A DNA stretch of 43,790 nucleotides from Acidobacteriota bacterium (GCA_003223325.1 QHYS01000044.1:7314-51103), one strand, 5' to 3'; counted from the stretch's first letter, positions 17,969 through 27,190 are shown. Notes: generated by a model not told the origin, from the letters alone. Numbers and translations are program-made.

Positions 17969-18790
17969 ATGGAGCAGCCACCAAGCGAGTCTCGCATGAG
18001 TGCTCGAAGCATCGTGCACCTGATGTACCACGAAATCGAGTTGCCCGGCAGGCCCATGTGTCAGTCGGAGCTGGGCTACGTGAGGTACATCGTTTCGGAA
18101 GCAGATTTCCGCGCGCAGCTTCAGTGGCTGCAGAGCGCGGGATGGCGAGGGATGAGTGTCCCGGAAGCGCTCAAATATCCGGATGGGTTGGGAGTTGCGA
18201 TAACATTCGACGATGGCTGTGAAACCGATCTGCTAACCACAGCGCCCTTGTTCAAGGCGGCTGCGTTCAACGCGACCTTCTACATAACGGTCGGCTTCCT
18301 GGGGAAGCCCGGTTATCTTTCGACAGACGAACTTCGAAGCCTCAGTGATTGGGGTTTCGACATCGGCTGCCATTCCATGACTCACGCCTATCTTTCGGAC
18401 TTAGACCTTAAAGGCTTGCGGAGGGAGCTGATCGAACCAAAACTCCGTTTGGAACAGATAACGGGCCAGGCGGTGGAGCACTTCTCTTGTCCCGGGGGCC
18501 GGTGGGATCGTCGGGTCGCCGAACTGGCGCGTGAAGCGGGATACAAGTCGGTGGCCACTAGCCGGAACTTCGCAAATTCCATCCGCACCGATCCTTTCTC
18601 TTTGGGGCGCGTAGCCGTGATGCGAGATACTCCACTCAGTGTTTTTCAGCGAATCTGTCGGGGTGGCGGCTTATGGCAGCGCCAAGTAGCGGATCTGACC
18701 CGAGCAACAGCAAAAAAGCTCATGGGCAACACTGGGTATGACGCTCTACGCGGGCTGTTGCTGAGTCGGGGAAAAACAGCTAATGGCTGA
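17969..18790 (+). CDS. polysaccharide deacetylase (NodB domain, CE4-like)
   Basis: 273 residues from the ATG at 17969. A GTG at 17963 that overlaps the previous stop is the alternative. Motif 1 is ITFDDG (D81, D82), motif 2 is HSMTH (H135, H139) and motif 3 is SCPGGRWD. All expected metal ligands and the catalytic Asp are present, so it should be active on N-acetyl groups. There is no signal peptide, so it probably acts on a cytosolic or lipid-linked intermediate. It directly follows the acyltransferase. Deacetylation would free an amino group that the neighbouring enzyme could re-acylate; this link is inference. Confidence 0.88.
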   Translation: MEQPPSESRMSARSIVHLMYHEIELPGRPMCQSELGYVRYIVSEADFRAQLQWLQSAGWRGMSVPEALKYPDGLGVAITFDDGCETDLLTTAPLFKAAAFNATFYITVGFLGKPGYLSTDELRSLSDWGFDIGCHSMTHAYLSDLDLKGLRRELIEPKLRLEQITGQAVEHFSCPGGRWDRRVAELAREAGYKSVATSRNFANSIRTDPFSLGRVAVMRDTPLSVFQRICRGGGLWQRQVADLTRATAKKLMGNTGYDALRGLLLSRGKTANG

Positions 18791-19121
18791 GTCGTCCCTA
18801 CCGCAATGCCCATCACCAAATCGTGGGCTATCGGCACCGTTTGGCCCTGGTCAACTGTGCGAACGGGGCTGTCCGTGCCTCTCGATGGAAGCCTACGGGT
18901 CCGGACATAACGAATACGCCGCCGGTCAGCACTTGGTGCGCCAAGCCATCGACCTGTTGCAGGCCCGCCCGCAAGGAGACTTTCCAGAACTGTTGCCCGC
19001 AGTATAAAAACAATTCCGTTCCCGGCCTCCCCAACTGATCTTGGGTTTGTTTCCGCTCCTAGCCGCGCAATTTCACACAGACTCACGATCCATACTCTGC
19101 AGCGGTTATCCGCCAGGCTCC
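18791..19121. other. intergenic stretch, unidentified short coding-like segment
   Basis: About 330 bases separate the deacetylase from the next glycosyltransferase. Short frames exist on both strands (for example a plus-strand frame ending QARPQGDFPELLPAV at 19007), but none has a recognised family, ribosome site or consistent frame. It may hold a decayed insertion sequence. No tRNA or clear terminator is present. Confidence 0.3.
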
Positions 19122-20372
19122 ATGAGGTTACTGTACTTCACCGCACATCAGATTTGGCCCATCAATACCGGTGCCCGACTGCGCGACTATCAGTTGGCAC
19201 GGCGGTTGGCCGCGCGCTTCTCAGTCACGTTTGTCGAAATGCGCCACGCTGGAGAAGGGCACACCATGCCCCCAGACGGTTCTGGCTTGGCGAGTGTCGT
19301 CACGCTGTATAAGGGCCGTACCTACTCTGCATTTAAAATCCTGCGTGGCCTGGCAGGCCCTACGCCGGTGACCGTGTTGAATTGTTGGTCGCTCCGATTG
19401 GCTTCAGAATTGGCGGATGTCCTACGGTCGCGCCAGTTCGACACAGTGCAGATCGAGGGGATGCAGCTGATGAAGTATCTGCCGGTCATCGGGCAAGGGC
19501 CGGGATGCCCAGCTACCGTGGTCGACTGGCACAATATTGAATCCGAACTGATGTGGCGTTATGCGAAAACCGCCGGCAACCCGCTCAAGAGAGTGGCGGC
19601 CTGGCGGGTGGCGAAACTGATCGAGCGCGCCGAAAACCGACTGCTTGACACGTGCGACACGCACATAGTTACGAGCGAACGTGAGCGGCAAAAGCTGCTT
19701 GCACGGCACCCGGGCGCGAACATCCACGTCATACCGAACGGTGTCGACGCCGGCTACTACTCACCGACGCAGATCGCCGAAGCCCGCCGCCGGACCGGCC
19801 AATGCGACTCGAAACGAACCATTCTGTTTGTCGGCTCTATGGACTATCACGCCAACATCGACGCGGTGACCTGGTTTTCGCAGGCAGTATGGCCGGAGAT
19901 AGCCCGCAATCACCCTGACCTCAAATTTACAATCGTAGGCCGCGATCCGGCGCCCGAGGTCCGTGCCTTGGCCTCGGATCGGATCCGTGTAATAGGCACT
20001 GTTGACGATGTTCGCCCTTTCTATGCTTCTGCCGTAGCGGTAGTCGTGCCGCTTCGGTCTGGCAGCGGTACGAGGCTGAAGATTCTGGAGGCAATGGCCG
20101 CTGGGGTCGCGGTGGTGTCCACACGCCTGGGGGCCGAAGGGATAGACGCTGAGAACGATGTCCACCTGTTGTTGGCTGACAGCGGCCCGGAAATCGCGGC
20201 GGCGGTTGGGCGCGTCGTCTCATCGGCCGAAACGCGAGCTCGGCTCTCCGCCGCTGCGCGGGCCTTCGTCGTCAGCCGCTACGACTGGACCGTTGTCAGC
20301 GAGCAGCTCTGCCGGATCCACTGTGACCTCGTGCGTCCGCGGCAACTCAGCTCTTTCCCCAAGGGGCTATGA
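19122..20372 (+). CDS. glycosyltransferase family 4
   Basis: 416 residues from the ATG at 19122 (MRLLYFTAHQIWPINTGARL), where the typical N-terminal glycine/arginine donor-acceptor loop begins; the longer frame upstream adds unrelated residues. Key segments are VVDWHNIESELMWRYA, VIPNGVDAGYYSP, ILFVGSMDYHANIDAVTWF, RIRVIGTVDDVRPFYASAVA and PLRSGSGTRLKILEAMAAGV, with the conserved Glu. This matches GT4 enzymes of the WcaI/sugar-transferase type with the 'GSGTRLKILEAMA' signature. It is the first of a run of adjoining glycosyltransferases on this strand. Confidence 0.88.
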   Translation: MRLLYFTAHQIWPINTGARLRDYQLARRLAARFSVTFVEMRHAGEGHTMPPDGSGLASVVTLYKGRTYSAFKILRGLAGPTPVTVLNCWSLRLASELADVLRSRQFDTVQIEGMQLMKYLPVIGQGPGCPATVVDWHNIESELMWRYAKTAGNPLKRVAAWRVAKLIERAENRLLDTCDTHIVTSERERQKLLARHPGANIHVIPNGVDAGYYSPTQIAEARRRTGQCDSKRTILFVGSMDYHANIDAVTWFSQAVWPEIARNHPDLKFTIVGRDPAPEVRALASDRIRVIGTVDDVRPFYASAVAVVVPLRSGSGTRLKILEAMAAGVAVVSTRLGAEGIDAENDVHLLLADSGPEIAAAVGRVVSSAETRARLSAAARAFVVSRYDWTVVSEQLCRIHCDLVRPRQLSSFPKGL

Positions 20373-20375
20373 GCC

Positions 20376-21515
20376 GTGCACACCATTCGCGTTCTGGCGA
20401 TGGTCGAGGCCCACTCCATTAGCGGATCGGCGAAAGCCGTTCTGGAATTCGCCAAGGAAGCAATCCGCGGGCAGACAGCTCTGCCACGAGTGGACCTTTC
20501 CATCATGACCTTCAGTCGGGGTCCAGTCGAAAATAGCTTCACCGCAGCGATCCGAAATACCGGCGTGCCACTTGATATCGTCTCTGAGAGCGGCCGGTTC
20601 GACACGGGCGTCATCCCGCAATTACGCGCTCTCGTAGAAAACCGGCCTACCGATCTCGTCTGGTCTAACGGCGTAAAATCGCATTTTTTGGTTCGGTGGA
20701 CAGGCTTGAACCGGTCCCGTGGCTGGGTCGCATTTCACCACGGATATACAACGACCGACATGAAGATGCGGATTTACAATCGACTGGACGGGTGGTCACT
20801 GAAGGCCGCAGATGCAGTTCTGACAAGCTCCTGCGCATTCGTCAAAGAACTCGAACGAAAGAGTGTCCACTCCAGCCGCATTCACGTTCAGCACATGCCG
20901 ATTCGTCCGTTCGCGCCGGTTCCGGAGGCGCGGATATCCGCACTACGCCGCCAACTCGGGCTGGATAGTCGAACAAAAGTAGTGTTGAGCGTCGGACGCC
21001 TTTCGCGCGAAAAGGGACACGCAGACCTTATCCGGGCATTTCCAGGAGTGCGCGAACTGCTAGGCTCCGTTCCAGTGCGGCTAGTGTTGGTCGGAGAAGG
21101 CCCAGAGCGGTCCAGAATCGAGGAGCTCTGCCGCAGCCTGTGCCTGACCAATGCCGTGACTCTGGCCGGGCAGCAGGACGACCCCAACCCCTATTACGCG
21201 ATTGCCGACGTATTTGCATTACCCTCTCACAGCGAGGGATCCCCCAATGTCCTTCTCGAAGCCATGGCCGCCGGTATCCCGGTGGTGGCAACAGCGGTTG
21301 GCGGGGTTCCAGAACTTGCCTCTAACGGAAGGGATGCTTTGCTGGTGAACAAGCATGACAGGGCTGGTTTGGCTTCCGCGGTCGCCCAACTCATCCTGGA
21401 TCACGCTCTCAGCGACCGTCTGGTGTCATTGGCTCGCCAGATTGTCTTGCGGAAAACCCCGGAAGCCTATTTCCAATCGATCGTTTCCGTTTTCAATGGC
21501 GCCTTGCGACGATGA
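20376..21515 (+). CDS. glycosyltransferase family 4
   Basis: 379 residues from the GTG at 20376, three bases after the previous stop. An ATG at 20400 is an alternative, but it would lose the first beta strand (HTIRVLAMVEA). Core motifs are VLSVGRLSREKGHADLIRAF, LVLVGEGPERSRIEELCRSL, VTLAGQQDDPNPYYAIADVF and PSHSEGSPNVLLEAMAAGIP with the E-x7-E pair, then VGGVPELASNGRDALLV. This is a complete GT-B retaining transferase. It overlaps the next gene by ATGA, so the two are translationally coupled. Confidence 0.9.
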   Translation: MHTIRVLAMVEAHSISGSAKAVLEFAKEAIRGQTALPRVDLSIMTFSRGPVENSFTAAIRNTGVPLDIVSESGRFDTGVIPQLRALVENRPTDLVWSNGVKSHFLVRWTGLNRSRGWVAFHHGYTTTDMKMRIYNRLDGWSLKAADAVLTSSCAFVKELERKSVHSSRIHVQHMPIRPFAPVPEARISALRRQLGLDSRTKVVLSVGRLSREKGHADLIRAFPGVRELLGSVPVRLVLVGEGPERSRIEELCRSLCLTNAVTLAGQQDDPNPYYAIADVFALPSHSEGSPNVLLEAMAAGIPVVATAVGGVPELASNGRDALLVNKHDRAGLASAVAQLILDHALSDRLVSLARQIVLRKTPEAYFQSIVSVFNGALRR

Positions 21516-22690
21516 TGGCCGGGGATCGACTACGGCCTGCGATTGGAGGAGCCAGCACAATCCCCGCAAATCCGATCCCAATCCTGCTAACAGTGAGGGA
21601 GCTTCACCACGGTGGGATCGAGCGGGACGTAACGAAGATTGCGATTCAGCTCGATCGTTCGCGATTTGAGCCGCACGTCGCCAGCTACCACGCCGAAGGG
21701 ATGAGATTCGAGGAGCTCAGCCGTGCGGGTGTTCCTGTCCTTCATCTGCATGTATCTTCTCTGAAGTCGCCAACTGCTCTGTGCGCGGCGATGCGGATGC
21801 GGCGGTATATCCGGGAGCATGCGATTCGCCTCGTACATGCCTGGGATCCGAGCGCCGTATTCGCGGTGCCGCTGGCGCGGAGCCTGCGCGTGCCGGTGGT
21901 TCTTTCGAGCCTGCTCGGCAGCCGAGATCTGCTCGACCAGCGTACTCGCCGCCAAGTGCGGTGGACGGACCGCATGGTGGATGCTGTAGTGGTCAACTGC
22001 GAGGCCATGCGCCGCCACATGATCGACGAACAAGTCCGGGATGAGCGAATCGAAGTCTGCTATAACGGCATCGACACCGCCGAGTTCTACCCAGCGCCGA
22101 CGCCTAAGCCCACTCCCGTCGCGGATGCTTCGCTTCTTATTGGAGCGGTCTGCGTGCTGCGCCCGGAAAAGGCTCTCGATTTGTTGCAGGAATCGTTTGC
22201 CCGCATCCGGCATCTACAGCCTGGCATGAAGTTGCTCATTGTGGGAAGCGGGCCGGAACTTCCGCGATTGCAGATCAACGGCCAACGCTTAGGAATCCAA
22301 AACGATTGCGTGTTCGAGCCCGCCACGTCACAGGTGCCTCAATATCTCCGCGCTCTCGATATTTTTGTGCTGTGTTCTCGTTCGGAGGCCTTTTCCAATA
22401 CACTGCTCGAAGCAATGGCTTGTGGCTGCTGCGCGGTCGGATCGCAAGTCGGGGGCACTCCGGAGCTGATCGGAAACGATGAACGCGGTCTGCTCTTCCG
22501 ACCGGGCGATGCCGGCGATCTCGCCGAAAAATTGACTACTCTCATCGGCAACGAACGACTCCGACGTGAATTTGGAACTCGTGCTGCGGACTTTGCGAAA
22601 ACAAGACTCAGTATCGAAATCGCAGCCGAGCGCATGGCGGAAATCTACGAAATGATGCTGCGGCGGAAAACAGCGTGGCTAAATCATTGA
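21512..22690 (+). CDS. glycosyltransferase family 4
   Basis: 392 residues from the ATG at 21512 (ATGA overlap). The N-terminal domain reads ILLTVRELHHGGIERDVTKI, a nucleotide-sugar-side signature close to many capsule GT4 enzymes. The C-terminal domain has IGAVCVLRPEKALDLLQESF, LLIVGSGPELPRLQ, VFEPATSQVPQYLRALDIFV and SRSEAFSNTLLEAMACGCCA, then VGGTPELIGNDERGLLF. All parts are present. It overlaps the following, broken epimerase gene by 16 bases. Confidence 0.9.
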   Translation: MMAGDRLRPAIGGASTIPANPIPILLTVRELHHGGIERDVTKIAIQLDRSRFEPHVASYHAEGMRFEELSRAGVPVLHLHVSSLKSPTALCAAMRMRRYIREHAIRLVHAWDPSAVFAVPLARSLRVPVVLSSLLGSRDLLDQRTRRQVRWTDRMVDAVVVNCEAMRRHMIDEQVRDERIEVCYNGIDTAEFYPAPTPKPTPVADASLLIGAVCVLRPEKALDLLQESFARIRHLQPGMKLLIVGSGPELPRLQINGQRLGIQNDCVFEPATSQVPQYLRALDIFVLCSRSEAFSNTLLEAMACGCCAVGSQVGGTPELIGNDERGLLFRPGDAGDLAEKLTTLIGNERLRREFGTRAADFAKTRLSIEIAAERMAEIYEMMLRRKTAWLNH

Positions 22691-23468
22691 ATGTACCAAT
22701 ACCTCTGGTTATCGTGGCAGGCGCCCGGCCTAATTTCTTGAAGGTCGCGCCCATGATGGACGTTCTTTCGCGCGATCCGGATTTTGCCCCTATCCTGGTT
22801 CACACCGGCCAGCACTATGACCACAACATGTCGGGACAGTTCTTTCAAGATCTCGGCCTGCCGGAGGCTCATTATTATCTTGAGGCCGGCTCTGGCAGCC
22901 ATGCACACAAACGGCCGACATCCGTGAGCGTCTCGGGATCGGCCGTGATCGTTTTGGATTGGTCACCATGCACCGGCCGGCCAACGTTGATAACGACCGG
23001 CAGCTCGCCGAGATTCTAGAGGCCCTTTCTGTGATCTCGAGCCATATCCCGCTGTATTGGCCAATGCATCCCAGAATCCTCGCCCGCACTGGAAAGGGCG
23101 CAATTCCACTTTCCGGCCAGATCCATATCGTGGAGCCCCTGGGCTATTTCGACTTCCTCTGCCTGCAGGCGAGCAGCGCCATGGTGCTGACCGATTCCGG
23201 CGGGATTCAGGAAGAGACCACCGTGCTGGGCGTTCCCTGCCTGACCCTGCGCGACAAGACTGAACGGCCGGCCACGATCGAGTACGGTACCAACCGGCTG
23301 GCCGGAACGCGCAAAGAGACCATTCTCGAAGCCTGGAACCAGAGCCTTGCCCATCCCAGAAAGGGGCAGATTCCGCCGTTGTGGGATGGAAAAGCCACCC
23401 TGCGATGTCATGCCGTGTTGCGGAAATTCCCTTTGTGCCAAAGTGCCGTTGAGTTACAGACCCAATGA
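22675..23468 (+). pseudogene. wecB: UDP-N-acetylglucosamine 2-epimerase, internally deleted and frameshifted
   Basis: The GTG at 22675 opens VIVAGARPNFLKVAPMMDVL and HTGQHYDHNMSGQFF, the N-terminal UDP-GlcNAc 2-epimerase signature, to GSGSHA at 22905. The sequence then continues in the next frame with TQTADIRERLG, RFGLVTMHRPANVDNDRQL, LTDSGGIQEETTVLGVPCLT and PPLWDGKA. About 110-130 family residues between GSGSHA and the MHRPANVD block are missing, including the central catalytic acids. A -1 frameshift falls at the same place. The product cannot be a functional epimerase, so UDP-ManNAc supply must come from elsewhere or is not needed. The frame still overlaps the next gene by ATGA. Confidence 0.9.
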
Positions 23469-24712
23469 CCGGGCACCTAGTGCTGATCCTCGCCTACCAC
23501 TTTCCGCCGGCGAACGCGATAGGCGCGGCGCGGCCCTTCCGCTTCTCGAAATACCTCTCCAGGCTGGGCTACACCTGCCACGCTTTTACTGCCGCTGACC
23601 AGGCTGGCCGCGACGACTCGAATACGGAGTACGTGCCGGATCCATTCGCCGCAAATCCGCGACGCGGCCTCGGATGGCAGCTCGAACGAGTGGCCCAGAA
23701 GGCGTTATTGCCAGGCGATCTGAACATTAGATGGTCCTACCACGCTTCCCGGGCCGCCCGCGCACACATCCGAGCGCAGCTCGGTGCTCGCGTTACGATT
23801 TTCTCGACATTTCCGCCGCTCGGGCCGCATCTTGCCGCCTGGCAACTGGCTAGGAGCGAACGCGTGCCTTGGATTGCCGACTTTCGCGATCCCCTTGCGG
23901 ATATTTGGATAGACCAGGACATCAGCTGTTACCAGAAACAAGCGTATCAATGGTTGGAAAGTGCCCTGGTGCGAAGGGCGGATGCGGTGATTGTCAATAC
24001 CGACGCTGCCAAGGTTAGATGGCAGGAGAAGTTCCCATCCCTCAACGACAGAATCCACTTGATTTGGAACGGATTCGATCCGGAGGAGCGTATCCAGCCG
24101 CTTCCTGTTCCACCGCGAGATTACAAGCTACTGAGCCATACCGGCGAGTTATACAACGGACGCAACGTGGCACCGATTCTCGAATCACTAGCGCGCTTGA
24201 TTGCAGCGGGGCGGCTCGCCGCCGAGAGTGTACGTGTGCGCTTGATTGGTCCGGTTCAACCCGATTCCATCCCTGGTCCGGAGTTCATTCATCGGGCGAA
24301 GACCGAAGGCTGGCTGGACCTTGTGACCGAGCAAATGCCCCAGTGGGAAGCACGCCAAATCGCACAGACCTCCGACGGCCTATTGCTGTTGCAGCCACAA
24401 TCCGCCGTTCAGGTTCCCGGGAAGCTCTTCGAATATCTGAAGATCGGGCGGCCAATTCTGGCCTTCATTCAACCGAATTCTCCTGCAGAGCACCTTCTCA
24501 AGGGAAGCGGCGTGCCTTATCGGTGCGTGTACCCTGGCAGCTCTCCCGAGGCGATTGACGACGCCGTGGCCGGCTTTTTCGATCTTCCGTCCACGGCGGT
24601 GGCTCCCAGCCCGTGGTTTGAAGAGCAGTTCAACGCCGAGCATCAGACGCGGATGCTCGATGCTCTCATCCGCTCCTTGGACAGCAACCCAATGAGGGCC
24701 GCAAGCTCCTAG
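23465..24712 (+). CDS. glycosyltransferase (GT4-like)
   Basis: 415 residues, ATGA-overlapped with the epimerase pseudogene. The N-terminus MTGHLVLILAYHFPPANAIG followed by ARPFRFSKYLSRLGY is typical of a GT4 subgroup in exopolysaccharide loci. Later segments are PWIADFRDPLADIW, ADAVIVNTDAAK, LSHTGELYNGRNVAPILESL, LLLLQPQSAVQVPGKLFEYL and KIGRPILAFI, where the conserved Glu of the donor site lies in KLFEYL. The protein looks intact, although its upstream partner is dead. Confidence 0.85.
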   Translation: MTGHLVLILAYHFPPANAIGAARPFRFSKYLSRLGYTCHAFTAADQAGRDDSNTEYVPDPFAANPRRGLGWQLERVAQKALLPGDLNIRWSYHASRAARAHIRAQLGARVTIFSTFPPLGPHLAAWQLARSERVPWIADFRDPLADIWIDQDISCYQKQAYQWLESALVRRADAVIVNTDAAKVRWQEKFPSLNDRIHLIWNGFDPEERIQPLPVPPRDYKLLSHTGELYNGRNVAPILESLARLIAAGRLAAESVRVRLIGPVQPDSIPGPEFIHRAKTEGWLDLVTEQMPQWEARQIAQTSDGLLLLQPQSAVQVPGKLFEYLKIGRPILAFIQPNSPAEHLLKGSGVPYRCVYPGSSPEAIDDAVAGFFDLPSTAVAPSPWFEEQFNAEHQTRMLDALIRSLDSNPMRAASS

Positions 24713-24955
24713 CCTGGACTTCTCGCCCCCAGCACACGAACTCGTGCCGGCGTCGGGACGAGTTGCGATATGCAATGGCTCGAAACGGTTTGGTCTGTCG
24801 ACCACCTCGCGATTGTTTTCTCCAGACATGGGCCGATTTGTCCGACGCCGCGACGGGGTCTCCTTGAGAGCTCTCTACGCAATTCTCAGAGTTGTCAGTC
24901 GAGGTTGCACAACAAGAGCACGTAATTGAGGACTGGTGAGGCGCAAAGAGTCCTG

Positions 24956-26200
24956 ATGGATCAAGTCTTTGGGCGCAGCCTTCGTGAGCATTACTGGGCT
25001 GCGGGCCAGGTGTGGCGTCGCCTTGCTCTCTTGCGACTCCCCGTCAATCGCGCCTTTGCGCAAGTTGTGCGTACAGATCTTGGGCGCGCTCTGCTTGGCA
25101 CCATCCGTCCGATCACTGGCGAGACGAAGGAGCGGGCCCACGCTGCAGTGGATTGGATTCTGCGCGCTCAAGCGGCTGGCAGCGATGGCGGAGTATCTCT
25201 TGGGTATTTCCCTTGCGACACCGAGAATGGTTGGCGCCCCTCCTATCCCGAAACGACCGGTTACATCATCACCTCTTTGCTGGAGTTTGCCCGGCGGTAC
25301 CAAAATGCAACCGCAAGCGAGCAGGCGCTGCGAATGGCGAATTGGGAAATAGATGTTCAGATGCCTAGTGGGGCCGTCCAGGGCGGCCCGGTGTGTCCTC
25401 CCGAAAAACAGACGCCCACCGCATTCAATACAGGTATGGTTCTGGACGGATGGATCAGCGCCTATCAATTCAGCAAGGACGATCGCTTCCTCGAAGCAGC
25501 TGTGCGGGCTGCCGAATGGTTGGCTAGGGACCTGAACGAAGACGGCTATTTTCGAACTAATGGGCAGTTCGTTGAACCCGGGCGGATAAAAACCTACAAC
25601 GTCCTCTGTGCGTGGGCGTTGTATCGACTCGGGGAACTCGTCACGGGCAGCTGCTGGCAAACTGCAGCGATCCGCGCCGTGGAAGCGGCCCGTCGCCAAC
25701 AACGAGCGAACGGATGGTTTGCAAACAATTGCCTGACTTGCTCTGAGGCGCCCTTGCTTCACACGATCGGCTACACGCTGCAGGGTACGCTTGAAGTTGG
25801 CATCGCCGCAGGGCGCGCGGACTTCGTTGAGGCGTCGCAGCGGGGCGTGGATGCCCTTCTGCCGCACATAGACGCCGGTGGATTTGTGCCCGGCCGTTTC
25901 TTCTCGGACTGGAGCCCCGCGTGTTTCTCCTCTTGTCTCACGGGTGCGGCGCAGCTCGCTGTAGTCTGCTATCGTCTCTCCGAGCACCTAGGCGATCATC
26001 GCTACTGGCTCGCAGCGGAGCGCTTGCTGAATTATCTGAAGCCACTACAACTCCTCAATTCTCCCAACCCCGGGCTCAATGGTGCATTGCCCGGTTCATT
26101 CCCCATTTTCGGCGGATATATGACCGCGGGTTACCCAAATTGGGCTACCAAGTATTTTCTCGATGCGCTTCTGCAGCAGGATCGCCTCGCGGAGAAATGA
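24956..26200 (+). CDS. alpha/alpha-toroid (six-hairpin-like) protein of unknown activity
   Basis: 414 residues from the ATG at 24956; a TTG at 24926 in frame is the alternative. Repeating helix pairs alternate with glycine-rich turns: AHAAVDWILRAQAAGSDGGV, GWRPSYPETTGYIITSLLEF, ETTGYII and AFNTGMVLDGWISAYQF, KTYNVLCAWALYRLG, LLHTIGYTLQGTLEVGIAAG, and LTGAAQLAVVCYRLSEH. This is the (alpha/alpha) toroid pattern of glycoside hydrolases, C5-epimerases and prenyltransferases. The exact family is not assigned. It has no signal peptide. It overlaps an AAC(3)-like gene by ATGA, so the two probably act on the same glycan. Confidence 0.6.
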   Translation: MDQVFGRSLREHYWAAGQVWRRLALLRLPVNRAFAQVVRTDLGRALLGTIRPITGETKERAHAAVDWILRAQAAGSDGGVSLGYFPCDTENGWRPSYPETTGYIITSLLEFARRYQNATASEQALRMANWEIDVQMPSGAVQGGPVCPPEKQTPTAFNTGMVLDGWISAYQFSKDDRFLEAAVRAAEWLARDLNEDGYFRTNGQFVEPGRIKTYNVLCAWALYRLGELVTGSCWQTAAIRAVEAARRQQRANGWFANNCLTCSEAPLLHTIGYTLQGTLEVGIAAGRADFVEASQRGVDALLPHIDAGGFVPGRFFSDWSPACFSSCLTGAAQLAVVCYRLSEHLGDHRYWLAAERLLNYLKPLQLLNSPNPGLNGALPGSFPIFGGYMTAGYPNWATKYFLDALLQQDRLAEK

Positions 26201-27057
26201 TGCTTTCCTGGTTGCCATCGAACTTCAAGCGCAAGGCGAAGTCCCGTTGGAAAAGCCTGCGCATTGCCATTTCCAGAAAGAGCCGGGGCTTTTCGAAGCG
26301 ACAGCTCGTACAGATGCTGCAACAATTGGGAGTAAAGCCTGGTGACACGCTGTTGGTCCACAGTTCCCTCGACCAGTTCAGCGCATTCCTGGGTAAACCA
26401 ACAGACATCCTCCTAGCCCTTCAGGAAGCGATCGGCCCCAATGGCACGCTTCTGATGCCTACACTTCCCTTCACTGGCAGCGCCATAGAGTACATCCGCA
26501 CGCCGCGCGTCTTCGACGTCCGAAGAACTCCATCGCAGACGGGGCTGTTGAGCGAGTTGCTTCGCCGTTCCCCCGGGACAATTCGGAGTGTACACCCGAC
26601 ACACGCGGTCGCGGCCTGGGGCGCCCACGCCAGCGAAATGGTCCACGACCACCACGCGGCGTCCATGCCTTGCGGGCGACAGACTCCCTACGGGCGGCTG
26701 CTCAATCATGCGGGCAAGCTTCTGTTTCTAGGCGCAGACATTAGCGCGATGACCTTCTTTCACACCGTGGAGGAGATCCTCGAGCCTCTGATGCCGTTCT
26801 CTCCCTTTACCAGGGAAGTATTTTCACTGGAAAGCCGCGATGGGCAGGGAAACGCGATGATCACGCAAACGCGATTGTTCGAGCCGAAGTACTCCCAGTG
26901 CCGCAACCTCGAGAGGCTTGTCCGGGAACTGAAGTGCCGAGGGTGGTGGTTCGAGGCACGCCGGGGAGGGCTAAAGGCGATTCTCGTGAACGCCGATCAA
27001 GTTTTGGACGTATGCTCAGCATTAGGTAAGCGAGGGATTTTCTGTTATGACGTCTAG
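26197..27057 (+). CDS. AAC(3)-family N-acetyltransferase
   Basis: 286 residues from the ATG at 26197, overlapping the previous stop. It shows the Antibiotic_NAT pattern: GVKPGDTLLVHSSLDQFSAF, LLMPTLPFTG, RSVHPTHAVAAWG, GADISAMTFFHTVEE. The HPTHAVAAWG and FHTVEE histidines and acids match the acetyl-CoA and amine site of the aminoglycoside 3-N-acetyltransferase fold. In glycan clusters such enzymes acetylate amino sugars, so this is unlikely to be a resistance gene. No promoter is seen, and transcription is probably shared with the upstream genes. Confidence 0.85.
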   Translation: MMLSWLPSNFKRKAKSRWKSLRIAISRKSRGFSKRQLVQMLQQLGVKPGDTLLVHSSLDQFSAFLGKPTDILLALQEAIGPNGTLLMPTLPFTGSAIEYIRTPRVFDVRRTPSQTGLLSELLRRSPGTIRSVHPTHAVAAWGAHASEMVHDHHAASMPCGRQTPYGRLLNHAGKLLFLGADISAMTFFHTVEEILEPLMPFSPFTREVFSLESRDGQGNAMITQTRLFEPKYSQCRNLERLVRELKCRGWWFEARRGGLKAILVNADQVLDVCSALGKRGIFCYDV

Positions 27058-27137
27058 CTCAGACACTCCAACCTTCACCCGAAGTGCATTCCTTTCGGCA
27101 TTATCAGATCGCTGATAAGTTTTCACCAATCCGAGCA

Positions 27138-27160
27138 GCCCGCAGGAGGGGTCAGCGGGC
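27138..27160 (+). terminator. possible stem-loop after the main plus-strand cluster
   Basis: GCCCGC and GCGGGC pair perfectly over six bases with an 11-base loop. There is no downstream T-run, so factor-independent termination is weak at best. It lies between two convergent transcription units. Confidence 0.25.
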
Positions 27161-27190
27161 AACCGGTGCCCCTATGCCGACTTTTTCCCG

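Noticed and set aside
24875-25987. Long 370-residue open frame on the minus strand
   Set aside because: It lies antisense to the toroid gene, has the arginine/proline-rich look of a shadow frame, and shows no family motif.
26197-27057. AAC(3)-like gene as an antibiotic-resistance determinant
   Set aside because: It is translationally coupled within a glycan cluster, where this fold acetylates amino sugars. No resistance context is present.
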